In this document: positions 1 through 6,376 of the stretch, piece after piece
Layout: each line of letters starts with the position of its first letter
How positions within the stretch are numbered: position 1 is the first letter of the stretch
NCBI GenBank assembly: GCA_002790175.1
Contig: PFUQ01000069.1
Location: forward strand, 1-6,402
Source of the DNA: Flavobacteriales bacterium CG_4_9_14_3_um_filter_32_8
Lineage (GTDB): Bacteria > Bacteroidota > Bacteroidia > Flavobacteriales_E > Vicingaceae
Length of the DNA stretch: 6,402 nucleotides
Reading direction: 5' to 3'
Translations under genes and position numbers: made by a program
The notes under the pieces: model-generated
The model's input: the letters and a program-made list of their open reading frames with translations, nothing else
The model's database searches: none
What the model was told of the DNA's origin: nothing

Positions 1-1160
1 TTTATTATTTGTTTTTCTTTAAGACCTCTTGTTGTTACAGCAGCAGTTCCTACTCTAATTCCAGAAGTCACAAATGGCGATTTATCATCAAAAGGAACCA
101 TGTTTTTATTAACGGTTATATCGGCAGAAACTAATAAATTTTCAGCTTCTTTTCCGGTAATATTTTTAGAACGTAAATCAATTAACATCGAGTGGTTGTC
201 TGTTCCTCCAGAAATAACACCAAATCCTTTTTTGGTTAATTCTTCCGACATCACTTTTGCATTTTTCATTAATTGTATGCAATAATGAAGATATTTATCG
301 GATAAAGCTTCTTTAAAAGCAACGGCTTTTGCAGCAATCACGTGTTCTAAAGGACCACCTTGCGTGCCAGGAAAAACTGCTCCATCCAAAATTTGTGACA
401 TCATTTTAATTTCTCCTTTTGGAGTTTTTAAACTCCAAGGATTTTCAAAATCTTTTCCCATCATTATCATTCCGCCTCTTGGACCTCTTAATGTTTTGTG
501 GGTGGTAGTGGTTACAATGTGGCAAAAAGGGAGTGGATCTTTCAACAATCCTCTAGCTATCAAGCCAGCTGGGTGAGAAATATCAGCCATTAACAATGCC
601 CCCACTTTATCAGCAATAGCTCTCATTCTTTCATAATCCCAATCACGAGAATATGCAGAAGCACCAGCAATCATTAGTTGTGGCTTTTCTTTGATGGCAA
701 CTTTTTCCATCATGTCATAATCAACCCTTCCTGTTTCTTTTTTTACACCATAAAAAGAAGTTTTGTATAGTTTACCAGAAAAATTTACAGGAGAACCATG
801 AGTTAAATGTCCACCATGAGATAAATCGAAACCTAAAATTTTATCTCCTGGTTTAAGCACTCCTAACATCACAGCAGCATTTGCTTGTGCTCCAGAATGT
901 GGCTGAACATTTACCCATTCGGCATTAAACAATATTTTTGCTCTATCTATTGCTAACTGTTCTATTTCATCAACAATTTCGCAACCGCCATAATAGCGTT
1001 TAAAAGGTAAACCTTCGGCATATTTATTGGTCAGCACGCTGCCCATTGCTTTCATGACTTCATCACTCACATAATTTTCTGAGGCAATTAACTCTGCTCC
1101 TTCTTTTTGTCTAGTGTATTCTTCAGCTATTAAATCGAATATTTCTTTATCTGTACTCAT
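1..1160 (-). CDS. glyA: Serine hydroxymethyltransferase, C-terminus cut by window edge
   Basis: PLP-dependent cytosolic enzyme that interconverts serine plus tetrahydrofolate with glycine plus 5,10-methylene-tetrahydrofolate, the main source of one-carbon units. Reading leftward from ATG at 1158-1160 gives 386 codons with no stop; the family is usually about 420 residues, so roughly the last 40 are missing. Visible landmarks are the NKYAEGLPFKRYYGGC substrate loop, the ADISHPAGLIARG stretch with Asp193 and His196, the PLP lysine Lys222 in THKTLRGPRGG, VFPGTQGGP, and Arg369 in SGIRVG for the substrate carboxylate. Spacings match E. coli GlyA (Asp200, His203, Lys229, Arg363) once a 13-residue insertion after the PLP lysine is allowed for. 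The ATG is preferred because it sits about 25 nt downstream of a good Bacteroidota promoter and gives a normal N-terminus (MSTDKEIFDLI). It has its own promoter and is probably not part of the upstream polysaccharide/exosortase block. Identification is very secure. Confidence 0.97.
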   Translation of the reverse strand, partial: MSTDKEIFDLIAEEYTRQKEGAELIASENYVSDEVMKAMGSVLTNKYAEGLPFKRYYGGCEIVDEIEQLAIDRAKILFNAEWVNVQPHSGAQANAAVMLGVLKPGDKILGFDLSHGGHLTHGSPVNFSGKLYKTSFYGVKKETGRVDYDMMEKVAIKEKPQLMIAGASAYSRDWDYERMRAIADKVGALLMADISHPAGLIARGLLKDPLPFCHIVTTTTHKTLRGPRGGMIMMGKDFENPWSLKTPKGEIKMMSQILDGAVFPGTQGGPLEHVIAAKAVAFKEALSDKYLHYCIQLMKNAKVMSEELTKKGFGVISGGTDNHSMLIDLRSKNITGKEAENLLVSADITVNKNMVPFDDKSPFVTSGIRVGTAAVTTRGLKEKQII

Positions 1161-1185
1161 ATTTTATGAATTAAAAAACGAATCA

Positions 1186-1217
1186 CAAAGGTAAAACAAT
1201 TGAATAGTTAATTCAAT
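1186..1217 (-). promoter_or_regulatory. Bacteroidota-type promoter for glyA
   Basis: On the minus strand, TACCTTTG (1186-1193) is a perfect match to the Bacteroidota -7 consensus TAnnTTTG. It is preceded, after a 20-nt spacer, by ATTG (1214-1217), which fits the TTG core of the -33 element. The -7 box ends 25 nt before the glyA ATG, predicting a leader of about 20 nt. The leader is A/T-rich with no clear Shine-Dalgarno, as is usual in this phylum. The call rests on consensus matching only. Confidence 0.7.
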
Positions 1218-1248
1218 AAAAAAAATAGAAAAGGAAATTTTGAATTTG

Positions 1249-2016
1249 TTAGAGTTGTAAATAAACTTTTAAAACCAACTCCTCTTGTTTAGGATAATTG
1301 ATTAAAATACCTCGGGTAGAACCCGTATAAACAAACATACTGCCAGCAGCAATAGCTGAAGCTCCATTTTGTATGGCTGGTAGAAAGCTATCAACGGAAG
1401 CTGCTCCACCGCAGGCAACAATGGGCAAATTAACTAAAGAATAAATTTGTTTTATAAGTGCTAAATCATATCCTTGATAAGTTCCATCTCTATCTATGGA
1501 ATTGATAAACAATTCCCCTACTCCTGCATTTTCAAGTTGTTGGATATATTCTATAAGTGGTAAATTAATTTTAGTAGTACCAGAAATTTTATAAGCCTGT
1601 TCTTTTCCAAAAATATTTTTTTTAATATCTACCGAAGCTACCACACTTTGCGAACCAAAAATTTTTGCAGCTTCTTTAACTAAACTCATATTTGTTTCAA
1701 GTATGGAATTTAACACCACCTTCTCAATTCCTAATTTAAACAATTTCTCAATTTGATAAATGTTGGTAATTCCTCCTCCATAGGCAAAAGGCATAAAAGC
1801 TTCAGAAGCAATTTCTTCAATTTTGACATAATTGGGCTCCCTTTTTTCTTTAGAGGCAGTAATGTCTAAAATTACAATCTCATCAACTTCTTTTTCGTTA
1901 AAAATTTTAACTGCATTTATAGGATCTCCAATATAGGTTGGATTTTTAAAACGAATGGTTTTTACCAATTTTTCGTTTTGGAGGGTTAAAACAGGTATGA
2001 TTCGGATTCTTCTCAT
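1249..2016 (-). CDS. HisF-like (WbuZ-type) glycosyl amidation-associated synthase subunit
   Basis: A 255-residue TIM-barrel protein of the HisF family. In histidine synthesis HisF is the cyclase receiving ammonia from HisH; the WbuZ/HisF2 branch instead works with HisH2 and an N-acetyl-sugar amidotransferase to form acetamidino sugars of surface glycans. Several features place this one in that branch. The first catalytic aspartate of HisF (Asp11) is Thr11 here, in RIIPVLTLQ. The KNPTYIGDPINAVKIFNEKEVDE stretch (about residues 24-46) and the ending AAGSMFVYTGSTRGILINYP resemble WbuZ-type proteins as I know them. Asp130 (ASVDIKK), the YGGGI loop (residues 79-83), SIDRDGT (173-179) and CGGAA are kept, so the barrel and phosphate sites look intact. 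It lies downstream of the hisH-like gene on the same strand, after a 96-nt gap with heptamer repeats and no visible promoter, so co-transcription is likely. Family assignment is secure; the amidation role is inferred from family and residues. Confidence 0.9.
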   Translation of the reverse strand: MRRIRIIPVLTLQNEKLVKTIRFKNPTYIGDPINAVKIFNEKEVDEIVILDITASKEKREPNYVKIEEIASEAFMPFAYGGGITNIYQIEKLFKLGIEKVVLNSILETNMSLVKEAAKIFGSQSVVASVDIKKNIFGKEQAYKISGTTKINLPLIEYIQQLENAGVGELFINSIDRDGTYQGYDLALIKQIYSLVNLPIVACGGAASVDSFLPAIQNGASAIAAGSMFVYTGSTRGILINYPKQEELVLKVYLQL

Positions 2017-2040
2017 TATGGTAAAATTTGAGGTTTGTTT

Positions 2041-2075
2041 GAAGACGGAAGACCGAAGTCAGAAGTCGGAAGATT
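2041..2075. repeat. Heptanucleotide tandem repeat, GAAGWCN type
   Basis: Five consecutive 7-nt units read on the plus strand: GAAGACG, GAAGACC, GAAGTCA, GAAGTCG and a partial GAAGATT. They fill the middle of the gap between the hisH-like and hisF-like genes and are more G-rich than the surrounding sequence. I have the impression that similar GAAGTC-type intergenic repeats occur in other Bacteroidota genomes, but this cannot be confirmed here. No stable hairpin is evident. Confidence 0.75.
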
Positions 2076-2100
2076 TGTTATTTGAGACATAGTTAACATT

Positions 2101-2128
2101 GAACTTCAAACTTTAAACTTTGAACCTA
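2101..2128. repeat. Second heptanucleotide repeat, RAACTTY type, running into the hisH-like 3' end
   Basis: Four 7-nt units on the plus strand: GAACTTC, AAACTTT, AAACTTT and a degenerate GAACCTA. The array spans the stop codon of the hisH-like gene (2113-2115), so its last residues (FNRFKV) are encoded by the repeat. It is a different sequence from the array at 2041-2075 but has the same 7-nt period. Confidence 0.6.
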
Positions 2129-2733
2129 TTAAAGTTTTCCAACAGCCTCATTCCATACTTATGGCTTTTTTCGGGATGAAATTGAACCCCAAAAATATTT
2201 TCCTTTTCTACAGCCGAAGTAAATTCATAACCATAATTAGTAGTAGCCAAGACATCATCTTCGTTTTTACATTTTAGATGATAGGAATGCACAAAATAAA
2301 AACGGGATTCATCATTCAATCCTTCTAATAATTTTGATTGTTTTTTTATCTTAATCTCATTCCAACTCATGTGTGGAATTTTAAGATTTTCGGGCATTTT
2401 TGCTTTGTCAAATTTTACTACCTCCATATCTATCCAACCTAAACCTGATAAAACACCTTCTTCACTCCTATTTCCAAGTAATTGAGCCCCTAAGCAAATT
2501 CCCAATAATGGTATCTTATCATCTAAAACCTTTTTATTGAGCACTTCTATTAAGTTTGATTCTTGCAAATTTTTCATCCCATAATCGAAATGACCTACGC
2601 CTGGCAAAATCAATTTTTCGGCTTGTTCAATTTCTTTAGCATCAGCACTAATACACGATTTTGCTCCAATACGCTTGAGCATATTTTGGATAGATTTGAT
2701 GTTTCCTGCGTTATAGTTGATGATGGTAATCAT
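2113..2733 (-). CDS. HisH-like class I glutamine amidotransferase
   Basis: A 206-residue glutaminase subunit of the HisH/WbuY family, which hydrolyses glutamine and channels ammonia to a HisF-type partner. The full class I triad is visible: nucleophile Cys80 in LLGICLGAQLLG, and His186 and Glu188 in GVQFHPEKSH. The N-terminal INYNAGN and LPGVGHFDYGM, and the central PHMSWNEI and YFVHSYH, are typical HisH signatures, and the length is normal. The ATG at 2731-2733 overlaps the TGA of the upstream membrane-protein gene (ATGA), implying translational coupling. Its partner is the HisF-like gene downstream. Because that partner lacks a key histidine-pathway aspartate and the context is envelope/polysaccharide, I infer a role in amidation of a glycan precursor rather than histidine synthesis. 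The last residues are encoded within a heptamer repeat. Confidence 0.92.
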   Translation of the reverse strand: MITIINYNAGNIKSIQNMLKRIGAKSCISADAKEIEQAEKLILPGVGHFDYGMKNLQESNLIEVLNKKVLDDKIPLLGICLGAQLLGNRSEEGVLSGLGWIDMEVVKFDKAKMPENLKIPHMSWNEIKIKKQSKLLEGLNDESRFYFVHSYHLKCKNEDDVLATTNYGYEFTSAVEKENIFGVQFHPEKSHKYGMRLLENFNRFKV

Positions 2734-3215
2734 GGGTTTATTTCTTCAATTTCAACTTTATTTTTAAAATAAAATAAAACAACTAATACCAAAGGTACTA
2801 ATGGAGATTGAGCCAAACCTATAAAAAACCTGCTCAACGCATACGTTTCATCAAAACTACCCATGATTATACCTAATAGTGCAATTAAAAAAGATACTCC
2901 GACTAAAAATAAATATGCCCAACTGGTAATTTTATTAAAGTTTTTGTTTTTAAAATAAAAATTAATTAGAATAAACGACATTAAAAAAAATATCACTGAA
3001 AATCCAAATGTTAGCCCCCATTTTACTGCTATCAATGTTTGATTATTAAAAGAATATAGAAAATTAGGGGGAGAAACATACGAAGCATTGTAAGGAAATG
3101 GATAATTATTGATTACCGTATTTAAAATCAAAAAAGAAGTTTCTCGAATGTATCCAAGAAAAAAAATTATGACTAAAAGTAGTGCTGCGATACTATTTTT
3201 AAGACCTTTTTTCAC
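2730..3215 (-). CDS. Exosortase F system-associated membrane protein
   Basis: A small 161-residue inner-membrane protein. Hydrophobic segments lie at about residues 7-22, 62-87, 98-118 and 136-151, with a short loop of about 40 residues after the first helix that is rich in Asn, Tyr, Pro and Phe. The conserved-looking features are an Arg-Glu pair just after the first helix (IRETSF, residues 23-28) and an LSRFFIG segment (128-134) before the last helix. These match what I recall of the small flavobacterial protein family encoded next to XrtF; its biochemical role is unknown. The start is GTG (3213-3215), three nt after the xrtF stop and in the same frame; the overlapping ATG at 3215-3217 is followed at once by TGA and cannot be used. 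The 3' end overlaps the hisH-like gene by 4 nt. It presumably acts with the exosortase in the membrane. Confidence 0.78.
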   Translation of the reverse strand: MKKGLKNSIAALLLVIIFFLGYIRETSFLILNTVINNYPFPYNASYVSPPNFLYSFNNQTLIAVKWGLTFGFSVIFFLMSFILINFYFKNKNFNKITSWAYLFLVGVSFLIALLGIIMGSFDETYALSRFFIGLAQSPLVPLVLVVLFYFKNKVEIEEINP

Positions 3216-3218
3216 ATC

Positions 3219-3743
3219 TTATTTTTTAGTAGAAAATTTATTAACCCAGAGTATCCATAGTGAAAAAATAAGAGCATAAACGATAACCGTGAAAGTATAT
3301 TTATGATTAAACTCCAAACTTTCTGGTTGATATTGAACCACTAATGCTAAACCAACCAAACGAAAAATATTAATGATATGAATGATGAAAATTCCAATAG
3401 GGATAAAAAAAAGCTTGTATTTCATTTTTCCAGGAAAAATAATAATAAAACCTGCGAACAGAGCAAACAAACTTAACCCATTACATGGAACGCCAATTAA
3501 CACACCATGAGTACCATCAATACCAACTGCATCGGCATAACTAAAAATAGTATAGCCCAATAATTGAAGAAGAAAAGCAGTTGATTTGACCAAATGATCA
3601 ATTAAAAAATGATCTGCCCAACCATCCTTTAGCAACCAGTTATCGTATAGTAAAAACCATAAGAGATACAAACCCACACCTTTTAAAATAAAAGTGGAAA
3701 TAAATTTGTCTTGTGGCGTAAGTTTTTTTATGAATTTTAACAC
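3219..3743 (-). CDS. xrtF: Exosortase family protein, XrtF type
   Basis: A 174-residue multi-pass membrane transpeptidase-like protease. Exosortases cleave C-terminal sorting signals of exported proteins and pass them on for envelope anchoring or glycosylation. The proposed catalytic triad is present: Cys87 in GVPCNGL, Arg128 in INIFRLVGL and His147 in FNHKYTF. Hydrophobic helices occur at about residues 18-33, 54-68, 89-103, 109-138 and 150-167. The short length and adjacency to the associated membrane protein identify the XrtF branch rather than the longer EpsH/XrtA type. The start is GTG (3741-3743), since a stop lies four codons upstream and no in-frame ATG intervenes. It is the first gene of the leftward block and is divergent from the wzc-like gene. 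No protein with an obvious C-terminal sorting signal is encoded in the window, so its substrates must be elsewhere. Confidence 0.88.
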   Translation of the reverse strand: MLKFIKKLTPQDKFISTFILKGVGLYLLWFLLYDNWLLKDGWADHFLIDHLVKSTAFLLQLLGYTIFSYADAVGIDGTHGVLIGVPCNGLSLFALFAGFIIIFPGKMKYKLFFIPIGIFIIHIINIFRLVGLALVVQYQPESLEFNHKYTFTVIVYALIFSLWILWVNKFSTKK

Positions 3744-3787
3744 GAAATAAGATTAACTATCGATAATATTTGGCTTTTTATTCAACC

Positions 3788-3795
3788 CAAAATTA
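3788..3795 (-). promoter_or_regulatory. Candidate -7 box for the xrtF operon
   Basis: On the minus strand, TAATTTTG matches the TAnnTTTG consensus. The box ends 45 nt before the xrtF GTG, giving a leader of about 38-40 nt. No good TTG -33 element is found 19-21 nt upstream; the closest is TTTAC near 3818-3822. In such AT-rich DNA a chance match is possible, so confidence is moderate at best. Confidence 0.4.
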
Positions 3796-3807
3796 CCAAA
3801 AATTTGG
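3796..3807. promoter_or_regulatory. Small palindrome CCAAA-AA-TTTGG in the divergent promoter region
   Basis: A perfect 5-bp inverted repeat with a 2-nt centre lies directly upstream of the candidate xrtF -7 box, inside what would be its spacer, and about 50 nt before the wzc-like -7 box. Its position would suit an operator acting on one or both divergent genes, but it is short and may be chance. Confidence 0.25.
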
Positions 3808-3858
3808 ATATTATCTGTAAATCATTCGCATACCAACTTTAAGTTTAAAATAAAAAAC

Positions 3859-3866
3859 TATTTTTG
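3859..3866 (+). promoter_or_regulatory. Candidate -7 box for the wzc-like gene
   Basis: TATTTTTG matches TAnnTTTG exactly and ends 20 nt before the ATG at 3886, the same kind of short leader seen for glyA. The -33 element is poor (a TTT at 3838-3840 with an 18-nt spacer). The leader contains an A-rich run (AAAAAAAG, 3875-3882) just before the start instead of a Shine-Dalgarno. Its position supports the upstream start at 3886 rather than one at 3960. Confidence 0.5.
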
Positions 3867-3885
3867 CCAACGATAAAAAAAGTAA

Positions 3886-6293
3886 ATGAATAAAACAAAC
3901 CAAACCAATATGATGGAGAGCTTTGATTTTAAAGCCCTTGGTGCCAGAATGCTGAAGTATTGGTATCTATTGTTATTTCTTTTATCATTGCTTTTGTATT
4001 AAGCTATTACAAAGTTCGATACAGCGTTCCGGTTTATAAAACTTACGGAAAAGCCTTGCTGAAAGACGAATATACAGCTTGGGGACAAGAATATTTTATT
4101 AAAGGTATGGAGTTGGTTAGTGCCAGAAATAGGTTAACCAACGAAATAGGAACCATAAGTTCTTATAACCTGATGCGTTCGGCGTTGAACGAAGTCGATT
4201 TTAAAGTGTTTTATTACGACATCGGTCAAATTAAAATTACTGAACTCTACAAAAATTCGCCCTTTGAAATTGAACTAGATTCTACTGTAAATGATTACAG
4301 AGCAATTTCATATTACGTAAAAATTATTGATGCAACTACTTTTATACTCTCTAACAATCAGGAAGACTTTGAGCAAAGTAAAACTTATCACTTTAACAAA
4401 TGGTTTTTACTTAACAATTTAAATGTTCGGTTTAAAATAACCGATTTATTCGAAGACAATCGAACTCCAGAAAAAATATTTTCTTTTGTCGTAAACGACC
4501 TCAACTCTCTTGCTAAAGTTTACCAAAACAGCATTGAACTAGAAACCGACCCTCCAGAATCTTCCATTTTAAAATTTAGTTTAACTGGTCCAACCATTCA
4601 AAAAGAAATTGATTTCATTAATGCATTAATGAATATATACATCGAATATGGCTTAGATGAAAACAGTAAAATTGCCACAAATACCATTCAATTTATTGAC
4701 GAGCAACTTATTTATGTGGCTAAAGATTTAAACTCTAATGAAAATGATATTGAAGATTTTAAAGTGGGAACCAATGCCCAAAAATTGCAAATCAACAGCG
4801 ATGGATTAATACCAAACTCTATCGTACTTGAAGATGATTACTTAAAAAAACAATTTGAATACAACTTTTATCAGGAAACGATTAAAAACCTTAAAGAATC
4901 GGAAATCGACAAGATTTTCATTCCTAACATCATCAATGTTAACATTCAAGACCCATTGTATAAGTCCATTTCTGATTTAATGAGTTTGTATAGTAAAAAA
5001 AGAAGACTCGAAACAGAAGTTAACGACAGCACGCTGGTTTACCAACTCTTAATCGAAGAGATTGTTACCACTCGTGAGATTCTTTCTGCCAATATTTCCT
5101 CCCGTTTAATGCAAACCAAATTTGAGCTCGACCGGATGAAAGAGCAATTGTTAAACTCCAATTCTAAACTTGCTGAACTGCCTCTTGCCGAATCACAATA
5201 CGTTAGGTTTAACCGAATTTATCAAATTAACAACGGATTTTACAACTACCTACTTCAAAAAAGAAGCGAAGCAGCAGTTGCCGAAGCATCTAATGTGCCT
5301 AGTGCTAAAGTAATTGAACCTGCCAGCGACTACACGGTTTCTTATGCCGGAATAGACTCCAAATCGATTTATATGTTTAATATGGGAGTAGCTTTTGCTT
5401 TTCCTTTTTTAGTGGTGTTACTATTGTTTTTATTCAATAACCTAATTATGGAAAAAGGCGATATAGAATCGACTACTGCTATTCCAATAATTGGCACTGT
5501 TGGGCATGTGAAGACAGCCAGCAATTTGGTTATTTTAAACGAACCTAAATCTATTGTCTCAGAATCGTTTAGAGCAATAAGAACCAATATTAACTACCTT
5601 ACCAAAGAAAAAAAATCATTTACTGTTTTAATCACCTCCTCCATTAGTGGTGAAGGGAAAACGTTTTGCTCCATCAATTTAGCTTCTGCATATTCACTTT
5701 CGGGCAAAAAAACCTTATTGATTGGAGGCGATTTACGTAAACCTAAAATTTTTAACGATTTTAATTTATCTAATCATATTGGTCTATCTTCTTATTTAAT
5801 AGGTAAAGCATCACTTAGTGAGGTTATCCAAGAAACAGAAAAAGAAAACTTATTTCTAATTTCTTCGGGACCTGTGCCTCCAAATCCTTCCGAGTTAATT
5901 GAAACAGAAAAAATGATGACATTTTTTGAAGAAGCTAAAAAAATATACGATGTTATTATTATTGATACTCCTCCTGTTGGGTTGGTTACCGATGCCCTCA
6001 TACTTACACAATATGCCGATGTTAATTTGTATGTAGTGCGTCAACGATTTACACACAAAAACCAATTAGAATTGATTAACCAATTGTACACCGATAAAAA
6101 AATTGTTAACGTAGGTATTATTGTTAACGATTTAAAAGAACAACGTATTGGTTATAAATATGGCTATAATTATGGGTATGGTTACGGTTATGGGTATGGG
6201 TATGGGAAGGGATATTATGAGGAGGATTCATCAAAAAACAAACCCAAGAGAAAAAAATTCATCAATAAGTTGAAGCGTGGCTCTAAAAATTGA
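3886..6293 (+). CDS. Wzc-type polysaccharide co-polymerase fused to BY-kinase; apparent frameshift near the N-terminus
   Basis: Inner-membrane regulator of chain length and export in Wzy-dependent exopolysaccharide or capsule synthesis, with a cytoplasmic autophosphorylating tyrosine-kinase domain. Allowing one extra base near 3980 gives about 802 residues, normal for the fused family. In that numbering: helix 1 at about 25-42, Wzz domain (from VRYSVPVYKTYG), long periplasmic coiled-coil region, GNVR-like motif at about 432-480, helix 2 at about 498-519, then kinase. The kinase has ESFRAIR (E560, R563, R566), Walker A SISGEGKT (K592), Walker A' GGDLRKPK (D616; the usual first Asp is Gly), Walker B IIIDTPP (D694), and a tail with 11 tyrosines at 757-778. 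The N-terminus MNKTNQTNMMESFDFKALG begins at ATG 3886 and stops at TAA 4000-4002 in one frame. The remaining protein is open in the -1 frame, where the first usable start codon is only a TTG at 3960. As written the gene may yield no full-length product unless the shift is an assembly error or is bypassed. Confidence 0.9.
3960..4002 (+). other. Probable 1-nt deletion (frameshift) within wzc-like helix 1
   Basis: The upstream frame (from ATG 3886) reads ARMLKYWYLLLFL, typical of the entry into Wzz helix 1, then ends at TAA 4000-4002. The downstream frame contributes FIIAFVLSYYKVRYSVPVY and is closed upstream by TAA at 3930-3932. The two join seamlessly if one T is restored in the T4 run at 3980-3983 (CTT TTT ATC ATT). 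No X-XXY-YYZ slippery heptamer in the upstream frame is visible, so programmed -1 shifting is not obviously supported. The exact base cannot be fixed from this sequence. Confidence 0.8.
6150..6218 (+). repeat. Gly-Tyr coding repeat (GGNTAY hexamers) in the kinase tail
   Basis: The C-terminal tyrosine cluster of the BY-kinase is encoded by hexamers of the form GG(T/G/C)TA(T/C), giving alternating Gly and Tyr with 11 tyrosines between 6153 and 6218. In the family this cluster is the autophosphorylation target. The near-identical hexamers, especially at 6174-6209, could change copy number by slippage while keeping frame. A basic tail (KNKPKRKKFINKLKR) follows. Confidence 0.85.
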
Positions 6294-6344
6294 TTCCCAT
6301 AAAATCTCCTAGTTTTTTAGTTATCATTAAAATTTGTAGAAACT

Positions 6345-6352
6345 TACTTTTG
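6345..6352 (+). promoter_or_regulatory. Candidate -7 box for the gene starting at 6377
   Basis: TACTTTTG matches TAnnTTTG and ends 24 nt before the ATG at 6377, the same geometry as the glyA promoter. No convincing -33 TTG lies at the expected distance. If used, the downstream gene has its own promoter in addition to any read-through from the wzc-like gene; no terminator hairpin is visible in the 83 nt between them. Confidence 0.45.
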
Positions 6353-6376
6353 ACCCTAAATTAATTTGAAGTAATA

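Noticed and set aside
100..576. Short plus-strand ORFs at 100-285 and 364-576
   Set aside because: They lie opposite the well-conserved glyA coding sequence and have no family resemblance.
1217..1247. Rho-independent terminator after the hisF-like gene
   Set aside because: There is an AAATT-TTG-AATTT inverted repeat (1235-1247) followed on the minus strand by a T-rich tract, but the stem is five A/T pairs only and the DNA is A/T-rich throughout.
1249..2733. Histidine biosynthesis hisH-hisF pair
   Set aside because: The HisF-like protein lacks Asp11, has WbuZ-like sequence stretches, and no other his genes are nearby.
2563..2772. Plus-strand ORF opposite the hisH-like gene
   Set aside because: Antisense shadow of a clearly conserved gene with no recognisable motif.
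3970..4002. Programmed -1 ribosomal frameshift in the wzc-like gene
   Set aside because: No X-XXY-YYZ heptamer in the upstream frame: CTT-TTA, CTT-TTG and TTA-TTT all require mismatches after slippage. No downstream stem-loop was seen. Not excluded, but not supported.
5369..6001. Minus-strand ORFs at 5369-5587 and 5792-6001
   Set aside because: Antisense shadows of the kinase domain, which has intact Walker motifs on the plus strand.
3960..6293. TTG at 3960 as the true start of the wzc-like gene
   Set aside because: It would remove the LKYW entry to helix 1 and the preceding cytoplasmic segment, which are recognisable in the neighbouring frame, and TTG starts are uncommon. The promoter box position also favours ATG at 3886.
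6294..6376. Terminator between the wzc-like gene and the next gene
   Set aside because: Only a T6 run (6313-6318) flanked by CTA/TAG is present; no stem of useful length.
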